Below, in pieces: positions 8,508-16,372 of a stretch of DNA of 64,000 bases; the stretch's first letter is position 1, and each line of letters begins with the position of its first letter. The position numbers were made by a program, and so were the translations under genes. Below the pieces are notes generated by a model. That model worked only from the letters and a program-made list of their open reading frames with translations, did not search any database and was not told the DNA's origin. Origin of the DNA: Paractinoplanes polyasparticus (GTDB lineage Bacteria; Actinomycetota; Actinomycetes; Mycobacteriales; Micromonosporaceae); contig NZ_JAHWFK010000041.1 in NCBI RefSeq assembly GCF_019710575.1, forward strand, positions 124,001 to 188,000, read 5' to 3'.

Positions 8508-9068
8508 TCAGTTCTTCAGGCCGCGGTCGATGAAGTCGATCAGCCACTCGAAGCTCTTGTCGACGTCGGTGTCCATCTCGAAACCGCCGGCCGCCTCGAT
8601 CGTCGCGAAGCCGTGGAACAGGCTGCGCAGCAGGCGCATGGCGTGCACGGTGTCGGCCGGGTCGATGTCGTAGCCGGCCAGCACGGCCGCGAGCGACTCG
8701 AGCACCCGGGCGCCGCCGATGGCGATCGGATCGTCCGGCCCCTGCGGGTTGAGCGGCAGAGTGGCCGAATAGCGCCCGGGATGCTCGACCACGTAGGACC
8801 GCAGCGTGTGGGCGGCCGCGGCCAGGGCGTCCCGACCGGCCCGGCCCTGCATCGCGTCGCGCAGCTTGTCACCGACCTCGACGAGGGCCAGCGCGGCGAT
8901 CCGCCGGTTGAGGTCGGCCTGGCTCGCGACGTGCTTGTACAGCGACGGCGTACGCACCCCGAGCCGCTCGGCGACCAGGCCCATCGTCACGTTGGCCAAC
9001 CCGACCTCGTCCGCGAGCCCGGCGGCCGCCGCGGTCACCGCCGCCGGGTCGAGTCCCGCCCTAGGCAC
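8508..9068 (-). CDS. TetR/AcrR-family transcriptional regulator with WHG-type C-terminal domain
   Basis: One-component repressor, 186 aa. The N-terminal helix-turn-helix covers about residues 10-56, with the recognition helix in VAERLGVRTPSLYKHVASQADL. The C-terminal ligand domain contains LRSLFHGFATIEAAGGFEM, typical of the TetR_C_33 (WHG) group. The GTG at 9068 overlaps the end of the upstream hydrolase gene by eight bases, so the pair is one transcript. A two-palindrome operator precedes that hydrolase gene, so autoregulation is likely, and the hydrolase substrate or product may be the inducer (inference). Confidence 0.9.
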   Translation of the reverse strand: MPRAGLDPAAVTAAAAGLADEVGLANVTMGLVAERLGVRTPSLYKHVASQADLNRRIAALALVEVGDKLRDAMQGRAGRDALAAAAHTLRSYVVEHPGRYSATLPLNPQGPDDPIAIGGARVLESLAAVLAGYDIDPADTVHAMRLLRSLFHGFATIEAAGGFEMDTDVDKSFEWLIDFIDRGLKN

Positions 9069-9894
9069 GGGCGTGCGCCTTGAGGAACGGGAGCAGCAGC
9101 GCGACGGTCTCGTCGGGGAACTGCGTGTGCGGGTAGTGGCCCGCGCCCTCGACCACCTCGAGCCGGCCCAGCCCGGCCGGCAGCTCGGCCAGAATTGCCT
9201 CGCCCTCGGCCCGCGGGTCGGCCCAGTCGGGGTCGAGGGAGCCCTCGATGACCAGCACCGGGCAGCGGACGTTCGCGAGCTGCGCCCCGGCGTCGGTGGC
9301 GGGCGTCTGCCCCATCTTCTGCAACGCCTTCATCCGGCCCGGCTGGGCCAGGCTGTCCGCGTTGCGCCGCAGCTGCTCGTCCCAGTCGGCCGGCTTGCGT
9401 CCGGGAAAGGCGAGGTCGAGGTATTTGTGCCACCAGTTCACGCTGCCCAGCACGGCCATCATCATCAACCGCGTCATGCCCGTACGGTATGTCTTCGACC
9501 CCAGGTCGCTCAGCTTGAACGACAGCTTGCGGGTGAACGGCGCGATCTCGACGATGCCCTCGACCAGGTCGGGCGCCTGGGCGGCCGCGATGGTGACCGC
9601 GCCACCCGAGATCGACTGCCCGACCAGGACGGCCGGGCCACCGAGGTGACGCACCACCGCGATCAGGTCACCGGCGATGTCGGTACGCGAGTAGGACGGC
9701 CACACCGCGCTCGACTCGCCGCAGCCGCGCAGGTCGACGTTGGCCACGCGATAGCCGGCCGCGACCAGCTGGGGCACGACGAAACGGTAGGACTCGCGGC
9801 TGTCACCCATGCCGTGGGCGAGCACGACCAGCGGGCCGGCGCCGGTGACTTCGTAGGCGATGGTGCCGCCGTCGACGGTGAGGAACTCGGTCAT
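9061..9894 (-). CDS. Alpha/beta-fold hydrolase
   Basis: Serine hydrolase of 277 aa with the nucleophile elbow VGQSISGG (S94), the oxyanion HG in VLAHGMG (27-28), the acid in SLDPDWAD and the histidine in GAGHYPH. It has no signal peptide, so it is cytoplasmic. It resembles epoxide/haloalkane-type hydrolases and esterases; the substrate cannot be told. It is the first gene of a two-gene operon with the TetR regulator, overlapping it by eight bases. A 43-base operator-like inverted repeat lies 14 bases upstream of its ATG at 9894, which suggests inducible expression by a small molecule. Confidence 0.88.
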   Translation of the reverse strand: MTEFLTVDGGTIAYEVTGAGPLVVLAHGMGDSRESYRFVVPQLVAAGYRVANVDLRGCGESSAVWPSYSRTDIAGDLIAVVRHLGGPAVLVGQSISGGAVTIAAAQAPDLVEGIVEIAPFTRKLSFKLSDLGSKTYRTGMTRLMMMAVLGSVNWWHKYLDLAFPGRKPADWDEQLRRNADSLAQPGRMKALQKMGQTPATDAGAQLANVRCPVLVIEGSLDPDWADPRAEGEAILAELPAGLGRLEVVEGAGHYPHTQFPDETVALLLPFLKAHARA

Positions 9895-9907
9895 GACTGC
9901 CTCCGGG

Positions 9908-9950
9908 GTTGGCTAATTTCGTTAGCTAAAAGCTAATAGAGTTAGCCAAC
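9908..9950. promoter_or_regulatory. Double-palindrome operator upstream of hydrolase/TetR operon
   Basis: Two 15-bp palindromes of the form GCTAA-N5-TTAGC lie at 9912-9926 and 9932-9946, with centres exactly 20 bp apart. The whole block is also a nested inverted repeat bounded by GTTGGC (9908) and GCCAAC (9950). It is AT-rich against a GC-rich background. Position and symmetry fit cooperative binding of two TetR dimers on the same DNA face, repressing the 9894 promoter. Confidence 0.82.
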
Positions 9951-9968
9951 GATGTCAACTGTGACCCG

Positions 9969-11486
9969 TCACACCCGGACCGGAATCGCCGACGAGGAGC
10001 CCAGCACCTTTCCGCCCGCGTCGAGCGCCTCGGCCACCACGTATTCGGGAGTGCCCGAGATCGTCAGCGTCGTCTCGAAGCCGGTCCGGGCCTCCTCGAC
10101 CGCGCCGCCCGACAGAGCGCCCGGCTGGGTGCCCCAGCGCGCCCGCCACCGGGCCACCCGCGTCGCGCCGTTCCAGCTCGCCGACACGATCACGTTGCCG
10201 CCCTCGACGCGCAGGCCCAGCGCGGGCTGGTCGGACGGCGTGCCCGTCCACTCCGCCTTGTAGGCGCGATAGGACTGGTTGTCGAGCGGCAGGTGGCCGG
10301 CCAGCCGCACCGAGCCGTCGGCGTTGTGCTCGGTGAAGTGCGGCATCTGACCCCAGCCGACGAACGACCCGCCGTCGGCCAGTTCGCGGAAGCTGCCCTG
10401 CGTCGGCGCCGACAGCCGGTCCGGATGCGCGTACTCGGCGACGAACGTGGTCCGCTTCGCCGCTTCGTCCACCCGGAAGACCACGCCACGCGAGTACTCC
10501 CGCTCCTTGGTCACCCCGGCGCCGTTGTCGAACAGCCCGTACGACCCGTCGCGTCGCTGCCGGAAGTCGTGTTGCCACGAGAACCTCGTCCGCTCGTCGA
10601 CCTGGAAATCCGACTTCTTGCCGCCGATCCGCCAGATGACCTCGCCGCGGCGCCGATCGATCTTGTAGACGGCCCACGTGTGCCGGGCCGACGCGATGAT
10701 GTTGCCGTCGGCGGCCAGGCCGACCGAATTGGCGTGGAAGTAGTCGTACGGAAGATGCTCCGAATCCCCCACGGGCAGCGGCGCGTACGACTCGTCGAGC
10801 CCCACGTGGTCGCTCGACCGCCACTCGAAGACCTTGCGCCCGGTCGCGATGTCGATCTCCTGGAGGAGGCCGTCGTGCAGGACGCCGTCCTCCGGTCCGC
10901 CGAGAGCCGTCAGGTCGTACGGGATCGGGTCGTACACCCAGAAGAGCGCGGTGTTCCGCGGCGTGATCACGAGATCGTGCTGGTCGGCCTGCTCGGTGCC
11001 GGCCGCCCGGATCCGGGTGATCTCCCGGTACGACAGGTCGGCGATCACGAACTCGCCCTGCCCGACACCCTGGCCGCCGGTGCCGCCGATGGTGCCCTCC
11101 CACCAGGTCAGCACCGGCTTGTTGCGGTAGGTCTGCGCCTTGAGGTCGATGGCCACCGTCGCCGGGTCGGGCACCTTCCGGAACCAGACCGGCGAGCCCT
11201 GCTCGTCGACGATCAGCGGGCCCCACAGCCCGGCGCCGGAGGCGGGAGTCAGGAAGATGGAGCCGGCCACGGTGCCGTTGGCGGCCGTCGTGATCGTGAC
11301 GTCGGGCACCGTGCGCAGGTCGGGCCGGGAACGGAACTTCGGGTCACCGGCGGGAACCGCCGCCGGGTCAGCGGGCGCCGCCGGGTCAGCGCCGCGACCC
11401 CACGCGTAGCCGATCCCGCCGCCGGCGACGCCGGTCACGACGGCGCCACCCACACCAAAAAGGACATTTCTTCGAGAGGGGCTCAC
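9969..11486 (-). CDS. Arylsulfotransferase (ASST)-family protein, probably Tat-exported
   Basis: Beta-propeller protein of 505 aa resembling PF14269 (Arylsulfotran_2), whose characterised relatives move sulfate between phenols without PAPS. The N-terminus MSPSRRNVLFGVGGAVVTGVAG looks like a twin-arginine signal (SRRNVLF). Blade-like features include QQ/HDL motifs (ADQHDLVITP), PYDYFHANSVG (conserved histidine), SARHTWAVYKID and SWQHDFR. The GTG at 11486 starts the Tat motif. The gene is 29 bases downstream of the glycosyltransferase gene on the same strand, a likely operon. In actinobacteria these proteins are mostly uncharacterised, so sulfotransferase activity is not assured. Confidence 0.82.
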   Translation of the reverse strand: MSPSRRNVLFGVGGAVVTGVAGGGIGYAWGRGADPAAPADPAAVPAGDPKFRSRPDLRTVPDVTITTAANGTVAGSIFLTPASGAGLWGPLIVDEQGSPVWFRKVPDPATVAIDLKAQTYRNKPVLTWWEGTIGGTGGQGVGQGEFVIADLSYREITRIRAAGTEQADQHDLVITPRNTALFWVYDPIPYDLTALGGPEDGVLHDGLLQEIDIATGRKVFEWRSSDHVGLDESYAPLPVGDSEHLPYDYFHANSVGLAADGNIIASARHTWAVYKIDRRRGEVIWRIGGKKSDFQVDERTRFSWQHDFRQRRDGSYGLFDNGAGVTKEREYSRGVVFRVDEAAKRTTFVAEYAHPDRLSAPTQGSFRELADGGSFVGWGQMPHFTEHNADGSVRLAGHLPLDNQSYRAYKAEWTGTPSDQPALGLRVEGGNVIVSASWNGATRVARWRARWGTQPGALSGGAVEEARTGFETTLTISGTPEYVVAEALDAGGKVLGSSSAIPVRV

Positions 11487-11515
11487 TTTTCCAGCTTTCC
11501 CTCCGTCGGCAAGAT

Positions 11516-12688
11516 CTACCTCGAAGGGTGATCAGAATTCGCTGTGAGGCTGGTGTAGACGTCGATGAGCCGCGGGGTGAGCACGTCGGGGTGGAACTGG
11601 CCTAGGTAGCGGGCGCGGGCCGCCGGTGCCAGGGCCGCGGCTCCGGTGCGGGCCCGGGCGAGGGCATCGGCCAGGGCCGCCGGATCGGGCTCGACCACCC
11701 AGCCGGCGTCGCCGATCAGGTACGGAATGCCACCCACTGCGGTGCCGACCACGGGGCGGCCGGCGGCCATGGCCTCCAGGATCACCGTGGGCAGCACGTC
11801 GTTCCAGGTCGGCACGGCGACCACCACGGCCGACTCGTCACGGACCTTACGCATGCCGTCGCGGTCGAGAATGCCCAGGTAAAGCACATCGGAGCGCTCG
11901 GCTGCGGCCCGCTCGGCCAGCGGGCGCAACTCGCCGTCGCCGGCGATGCGCAGCGTCCCGAGCGACCCGTCGGGGTGCCGCCGCCAAGCGTCGAGCAGCA
12001 GGCCCAGGCCCTTCTCGGGGGAGAGCCGGGCACCGTAGAGGAAACCGTCGCCCAGCGGCGCCGGCTCACCCGGGTCGGGCAGGCCGTTCGGCTTCACCAC
12101 GATGCGCTCGTCCGGGATGCCGTAGTCGTGCAGATGCGCGGCGATCCGGTCGGTCAGCGCGATGAACCGGTCGACCGAGCGCCAGGTGGGCCGGTGCACG
12201 GCCAGCGTCGTCGCCATCAGGGCGCTCTGCGCGGCCGAGCCGCGGTAGCAGCGGTGCTGCACGGCCGGCCACCCGATGAGCTTGCCCTTGCAGTCCTGGC
12301 AGTTGTGACCGTCGCGGAAATAGAGGCCCGACGAGCACACCTGCCGGTAGTTGTGCACCGTCTGCACCACCGGCACGCCGTGGGCATGGGCCGTGCGAAC
12401 GACCCAGGGCGACAGCAGCGGGTACGGATTGTGCAGGTGGAAGACGTCCGCGCGCTCCGCCTTCAGCAGCTGGGCCAGGTCGCGCTGGGCGGCCCTGCCG
12501 TAGATCGGCGAGAGCGGCAGCAGCGCCTTCTCGGCCGGGGGAAGCGCAGCGATCGAGTCGGAGCTGCGCTGGAACGGCAGCACCTCGATCCCGGCCGCGC
12601 GCAGCTGGATGATCTCGGTGTCCACGATGACGTTCTCGCCGGACGGCATGGCTTCCCGATACCGGTTGTGCGCAACGACGACCTTCAC
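11516..12688 (-). CDS. Family 4-like glycosyltransferase (GT-B fold)
   Basis: Retaining glycosyltransferase of 390 aa. The N-terminal acceptor domain starts VKVVVAHNRYREAMPSGENV and includes FHLHNPYPLLSP. A cysteine-rich CSSG...GHNCQDCKGK loop is typical of a polysaccharide GT4 subgroup. The C-terminal domain has the nucleotide-sugar motif GARLSPEKGL and the E-x7-E element PTVILEAMAAGRPVVGT. The GTG at 12688 is preferred because upstream sequence belongs to the divergent Fpg promoter; only 24 bases separate the two starts. It lies upstream of the arylsulfotransferase-like gene, so a role in a cell-surface or secreted glycan is likely. Confidence 0.88.
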   Translation of the reverse strand: MKVVVAHNRYREAMPSGENVIVDTEIIQLRAAGIEVLPFQRSSDSIAALPPAEKALLPLSPIYGRAAQRDLAQLLKAERADVFHLHNPYPLLSPWVVRTAHAHGVPVVQTVHNYRQVCSSGLYFRDGHNCQDCKGKLIGWPAVQHRCYRGSAAQSALMATTLAVHRPTWRSVDRFIALTDRIAAHLHDYGIPDERIVVKPNGLPDPGEPAPLGDGFLYGARLSPEKGLGLLLDAWRRHPDGSLGTLRIAGDGELRPLAERAAAERSDVLYLGILDRDGMRKVRDESAVVVAVPTWNDVLPTVILEAMAAGRPVVGTAVGGIPYLIGDAGWVVEPDPAALADALARARTGAAALAPAARARYLGQFHPDVLTPRLIDVYTSLTANSDHPSR

Positions 12689-12700
12689 GCCTCGAAACGC

Positions 12701-12706
12701 TACCGT
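12701..12706 (+). promoter_or_regulatory. -10 element of a probable leaderless promoter (Fpg/Nei gene)
   Basis: TACCGT ends six bases before the GTG at 12713, placing the transcription start on or next to the start codon. No ribosome site is visible. Confidence 0.55.
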
Positions 12707-12712
12707 GAGGGC

Positions 12713-13573
12713 GTGCCCGAACTTCCTGAGGTCGAGGCGCTCGCGGCCTACCTGCGTGAGCGTGCGGTCGGCCACACCGTCGAACGCCTCGAGGTCTCCT
12801 CGTTCAGCGCGCTGAAGACCTTCGACCCGCCGGCCACCGCGGTCGCCGGCCTCACCGTCACCTCGGCCGGCCGCCACGGCAAGTTCCTCGACATCGGCCT
12901 CGGCGACGACCTGCACCTCGTGGTCCACCTGGCCCGGGCCGGCTGGCTGCACTACCGGGACGCCTTCAAGTCGCCCGCCCCGCTCAAGCCGGGCAGCGGC
13001 CCGATCGCCATCCGCATGCGGCTCGACGACGGCTCCGGCTTCGACCTCACCGAGGCCGGCACCCAGAAGTCGCTGGCGGCCTATCTCGTACGCGACCCGG
13101 CCGAGGTCCCGGGCGTGTCGAGGCTCGGCCCCGACGCGCTGGCCGTCTCCCGCGACGAGTTCGCCGACCGCCTGAAGGGCCGCAACGGGCAGGTCAAGGG
13201 CGTGCTGGTCGACCAGGAGGTGCTGGCCGGCATCGGCAACGCCTACTCCGACGAGATCCTGCACGTGGCCAAGCTCTCGCCGTTCGCGCTCACCGGCAAA
13301 CTGACCGACGAGCAGATCGACACGCTCTACGCCGCCATGCGTGCGGTCGAGACCGACGCCGTGGCCCGCTCCGTGGGCCAGAAGGCGGCCGAACTGAAGG
13401 GCGAGAAGCGGGCCGGCATGCGGGTCCACGCGCGCACCGGGCTACCCTGCCCGGTTTGCGGCGATATCGTCCGCGAGGTCTCGTTCGCGGACAAGAGTCT
13501 GCAATATTGCGCCACCTGCCAGACCGGCGGGAAGCCGCTGGCCGATCGACGCCTGTCCAAGTTGATCCGATAG
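12713..13573 (+). CDS. Fpg/Nei-family DNA glycosylase (formamidopyrimidine-DNA glycosylase-like)
   Basis: Base-excision repair glycosylase/AP lyase, 286 aa. It begins VPELPEVE, giving the catalytic Pro and Glu after removal of the initiator. The beta-hairpin lysine region is RHGKFLDIGL, the helix-two-turn-helix is around VLVDQEVLAGIGNAYSDEIL, and the C-terminal zinc finger is CPVC-x16-CATC. The finger lacks the usual GRST arginine; the corresponding segment is ADKSLQ. This points to an actinobacterial subfamily distinct from classical MutM, so the lesion range may differ. GTG start; the -10 hexamer TACCGT is six bases upstream, implying a leaderless mRNA. Divergent from the glycosyltransferase. 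Confidence 0.9.
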   Translation: MPELPEVEALAAYLRERAVGHTVERLEVSSFSALKTFDPPATAVAGLTVTSAGRHGKFLDIGLGDDLHLVVHLARAGWLHYRDAFKSPAPLKPGSGPIAIRMRLDDGSGFDLTEAGTQKSLAAYLVRDPAEVPGVSRLGPDALAVSRDEFADRLKGRNGQVKGVLVDQEVLAGIGNAYSDEILHVAKLSPFALTGKLTDEQIDTLYAAMRAVETDAVARSVGQKAAELKGEKRAGMRVHARTGLPCPVCGDIVREVSFADKSLQYCATCQTGGKPLADRRLSKLIR

Positions 13574-13742
13574 GTGCCAAACGGTCACGGTACGTACACG
13601 GTCGGGAAAGCGGGCACAACGTCCGCTTCTCTCCGCCCGATCCATCGGTATAGTGGCCCGGTCCCACGTTTCCGCGGCGCGATCGTCCCTGGGTCCCGTG
13701 GCGGTGCGTAATCTTTTCCGGATGCGGGAGGACGTAGGCGAG

Positions 13743-15311
13743 GTGACCGCTAGCCTGCATCGCCCGGTTACCGACAGCAGCCGGAGCAAACCCGTGCCGT
13801 ACGACAGCTTCGAGTGGCAGCAAACCCCGCCACCGAGCAACGGCGTACCCCGATCAGCCTGGAACCGGCAGCACAAGCGCGTCTCGCGCTGGCATCGCCC
13901 GTACACGTTGGTCCTTCTCTTCCTCGACCTCCTCTCCGGTATCGCCGCGAGCCACCTGGCCGCGACGTGGATCGAGAAGTCACGCTCCGGCTTCATCGGC
14001 CGCAGCCTCGGCTTCCTGCACAACGAGGAGCTCTTCCTCTTCTTCGCCTACGTGGTGCTACCGCTGGGCTGGCTGATCCTGCTCTGGGCCAACGGCGCGT
14101 ACGACCGGCGCTACCTCGGCCTGGGCAGCGAGGAGTTCAAGCGCATCGTGCGCACCTCGGTGACCGTGGTGGCCTGCGTCTCGCTGCTCGCGTTCGCCAC
14201 CAAGGCGCCGCTGTCGCGCGGCACGGTCGCCGCGGTCTCGCTGATGGCGCTGCTCTTCCTGCTCTCCGGCCGGGTCATCGCCCGTCAGGTGCTGCACTTC
14301 GCCCGGCGCAAGACCGGCCACGGCGCCCACCGCATGGTCCTGGTCGGCACCCTGCCCGAGGCGCTCGAGGTCTACACCGCGGTCACCCGCAGCCCCGCCG
14401 CCGGCCTCATCCCGGTGGCCATCCACATAACCGATGGCTACGCGGCGGCCCGGGGCATCGAGACTCCGGTTCCGGTCTACGCCGCCCGCGACGTGCTGGC
14501 ACTGGTGCGCGAGGTCGGCGCCGACACGATCGCGGTCTGCGGCTCGGCCAGCGCCGAGCCGGGCGAGCTGCGCCGCCTGGCCTGGCAGCTCGAGGGCACG
14601 GGCGTCGACCTGGTGGTCGCACCCCAGCTGACCGACATCGCCGGCCCCCGGGTGCACATCCGCCCGATCGAGGGCCTGCCGCTGCTGCACGTCGAGGAGC
14701 CCACCCTCTCGGGCCCCGGCTGGCTGGTGAAGAACCTAATCGACCGGGTCGCGGCGGGCCTCGGCCTGCTGCTGATCAGCCCGATCCTGCTGGCCATCGC
14801 GCTCGGCATCCGCCTCTCCGACCCCGGCCCGGTGTTCTTCCGCCAGCCCCGCGTCGGCCACGAGGGTCGTACGTTCCGGGTGTGGAAGTTCCGCACCATG
14901 TACGTCGACGCCGAGGAGCGCAAGCGCACGCTGGAGGAGCTGAACGAGTCTGACGGCATGCTCTTCAAGATGAAGAACGACCCGCGGATCTTCTCGTTCG
15001 GGGCGAAGCTGCGGGCGACGTCGCTCGACGAGCTGCCCCAGCTGATCAACGTGCTGAAGGGCGAGATGTCGCTGGTGGGGCCGCGGCCGCTGCCGGCCGA
15101 CGACGGCGACTACCTGGGCGACGTGCGGCGGCGGCTGCTGGTGCGGCCGGGCATCACCGGGCTGTGGCAGGTGTCGGGCCGCTCCGACCTGTCGTGGGAC
15201 GAGGCCGTACGGCTCGACCTCTACTACGTCGACAACTGGTCGCTGACCTACGACCTGGGCATCCTGTGGCGCACGATCTGGGTCGTGCTCAAGCGCAAGG
15301 GCGCCTACTGA
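13743..15311 (+). CDS. Exopolysaccharide polyprenyl glycosylphosphotransferase (bacterial sugar transferase)
   Basis: Initiating enzyme that transfers a sugar-1-phosphate from a nucleotide sugar to undecaprenyl phosphate. Four N-terminal transmembrane helices and a CoA-binding-like domain (MVLVGTLPEALEVY) are followed by a fifth helix (LLLISPILLAIALGIRL). The catalytic domain has KFRTM, LDELPQLINVLKGEMSLVGPRP and RPGITGLWQVSGRSDLSW. It is full-length for the WcaJ/WbaP-type family. The GTG at 13743 is chosen for a GGAGG 11 bases upstream and a TATAGT box at 13649-13654; an earlier in-frame GTG at 13653 overlaps that box. With the GT4 and sulfotransferase-like genes nearby it suggests surface polysaccharide synthesis. 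Confidence 0.9.
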   Translation: MTASLHRPVTDSSRSKPVPYDSFEWQQTPPPSNGVPRSAWNRQHKRVSRWHRPYTLVLLFLDLLSGIAASHLAATWIEKSRSGFIGRSLGFLHNEELFLFFAYVVLPLGWLILLWANGAYDRRYLGLGSEEFKRIVRTSVTVVACVSLLAFATKAPLSRGTVAAVSLMALLFLLSGRVIARQVLHFARRKTGHGAHRMVLVGTLPEALEVYTAVTRSPAAGLIPVAIHITDGYAAARGIETPVPVYAARDVLALVREVGADTIAVCGSASAEPGELRRLAWQLEGTGVDLVVAPQLTDIAGPRVHIRPIEGLPLLHVEEPTLSGPGWLVKNLIDRVAAGLGLLLISPILLAIALGIRLSDPGPVFFRQPRVGHEGRTFRVWKFRTMYVDAEERKRTLEELNESDGMLFKMKNDPRIFSFGAKLRATSLDELPQLINVLKGEMSLVGPRPLPADDGDYLGDVRRRLLVRPGITGLWQVSGRSDLSWDEAVRLDLYYVDNWSLTYDLGILWRTIWVVLKRKGAY

Positions 15312-15355
15312 GCGACGCCCGGCCCGATGCGGAGCCGAGCGCCGCGGCGTACCGA

Positions 15356-16225
15356 TCAGGAGTGCGGGCAGGTGTCGCGGTATTCCTGGATCGCCGAGCC
15401 TGACGGCTTGGGGCACAGGAACTGCTCGTAGCGGGTGTCGTTGTCGATGAAGCGCTTGAGCCAGCTGATGCTGTACTTCGCGACCGTGACGTTCGTCGAG
15501 GTCGGCGCCGAGTGCGAGGCGTTGTTGAGCTCGAGGTACGCCTTGTCGAGGGTGCTCGGCAGGCTCGTGTAGAACGGCTCCGAGTGGGCCGAGACCGACG
15601 CCACGGTGTCGTTCTCGGCGCCGATGATCAGCGTGGGCACGCGGTCGGACGACCAGCTCTTGGTGCCGTGCCACGGGGTGAGCGGGATGGCCGCCTGCAG
15701 CGCCGGCCGGCTGACCGAGGCCGAGAGGCTGCCGCCGCCACCCATCGAGTGGCCCATGACGCCCAGGCGGGTCGCGTCGATGCGCGTGCGGACGCTGCTG
15801 GTCCTGGTCAGGTAGTCGAGGGCCGCCAGCAGCTGGGTGCCGCGCGCGGCGGGCTGGTCGAGGGTGCTCAGCGTGTCGATCGTGATGATCACGAAGCCCT
15901 GTGAGGCGAGGCGGGGGCCCAGCCACGACACGCTGGACTGGGAGGCCGTGAAGCCGGGCGAGATGGCGATCGCGCCGAACGTGCCGGCCGTCGTGCTGGT
16001 GGGGTAGTAGATCGTGCCGCCGCCGAAGCCGCTGACCGCGGAGCGCGCGACGGTGGTCTGGGCGATCGCGAACGAGCCGCGGGACGCCTCGATGCTGCTG
16101 GTGGTGGGGGCGGGGCCACGTTCGTACGGGTTGGCCGCGAGAGCCGGCACCGCCGGTGACGCCGCGACGAGGGTGAGGGCCGCGAGGACGGCGGCCAGAC
16201 CGGTGCGGAGCTGGGAAACGGACAT
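15356..16225 (-). CDS. Secreted polyester hydrolase of the cutinase / PET-hydrolase family
   Basis: Alpha/beta hydrolase of 289 aa, very similar along its length to Thermobifida/LCC-type cutinases: ANPYERGP at the mature N-terminus, SGFGGGTIYYP, AISPGFTA, ITIDTLSTLDQP, GVMGHSMGGGGS, IPLTPWH, VPTLIIGAENDT, WLKRFIDNDTRYEQFLCP. Catalytic triad by position: S160, D206, H238. Oxyanion residues are F92 and M161; W185 is present. The two C-terminal cysteines would form the family disulfide. The signal peptide ends ALA-A after about residue 30. The residue after the catalytic histidine is Ser (HSAP), as in Ideonella PETase, where most actinobacterial cutinases have Phe. The ATG at 16225 has GGGAG upstream. 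Divergent from the LytS kinase. Activity on natural cutin or other polyesters is expected; activity on PET is only inferred. Confidence 0.93.
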   Translation of the reverse strand: MSVSQLRTGLAAVLAALTLVAASPAVPALAANPYERGPAPTTSSIEASRGSFAIAQTTVARSAVSGFGGGTIYYPTSTTAGTFGAIAISPGFTASQSSVSWLGPRLASQGFVIITIDTLSTLDQPAARGTQLLAALDYLTRTSSVRTRIDATRLGVMGHSMGGGGSLSASVSRPALQAAIPLTPWHGTKSWSSDRVPTLIIGAENDTVASVSAHSEPFYTSLPSTLDKAYLELNNASHSAPTSTNVTVAKYSISWLKRFIDNDTRYEQFLCPKPSGSAIQEYRDTCPHS

Positions 16226-16287
16226 GGGGCACTCCCTGGGGTGTGGGTGAGCCGTGTATCGATTTGCGTCAATCTTTGATCGACTCG

Positions 16288-16301
16288 TTACCCGCGGGTA
16301 A
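16288..16301. promoter_or_regulatory. Perfect 14-bp palindrome in the cutinase/LytS divergent promoter region
   Basis: TTACCCG-CGGGTAA, perfectly symmetric, 62 bases upstream of the hydrolase start and 71 bases upstream of the kinase gene. It is a candidate operator for either direction. Confidence 0.6.
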
Positions 16302-16306
16302 TCCCA

Positions 16307-16323
16307 ATTGGCACCCTGCCAAT
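16307..16323. promoter_or_regulatory. Second inverted repeat (ATTGGC-N5-GCCAAT) in the cutinase/LytS intergenic region
   Basis: Six-base arms ATTGGC (16307-16312) and GCCAAT (16318-16323) around a five-base spacer, immediately beside the 16288-16301 palindrome. Both sites sit where a regulator of the polyester hydrolase would bind. Confidence 0.55.
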
Positions 16324-16372
16324 ACGGTATGACGGCTGGACGGCAGCCCGCGGAACGACCACTATCTGCTGC

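Noticed and set aside
12689..13429. Upstream extension of the glycosyltransferase frame on the minus strand
   Set aside because: Antisense to the Fpg/Nei gene; the GTG at 12688 gives a normal GT4 N-terminus.
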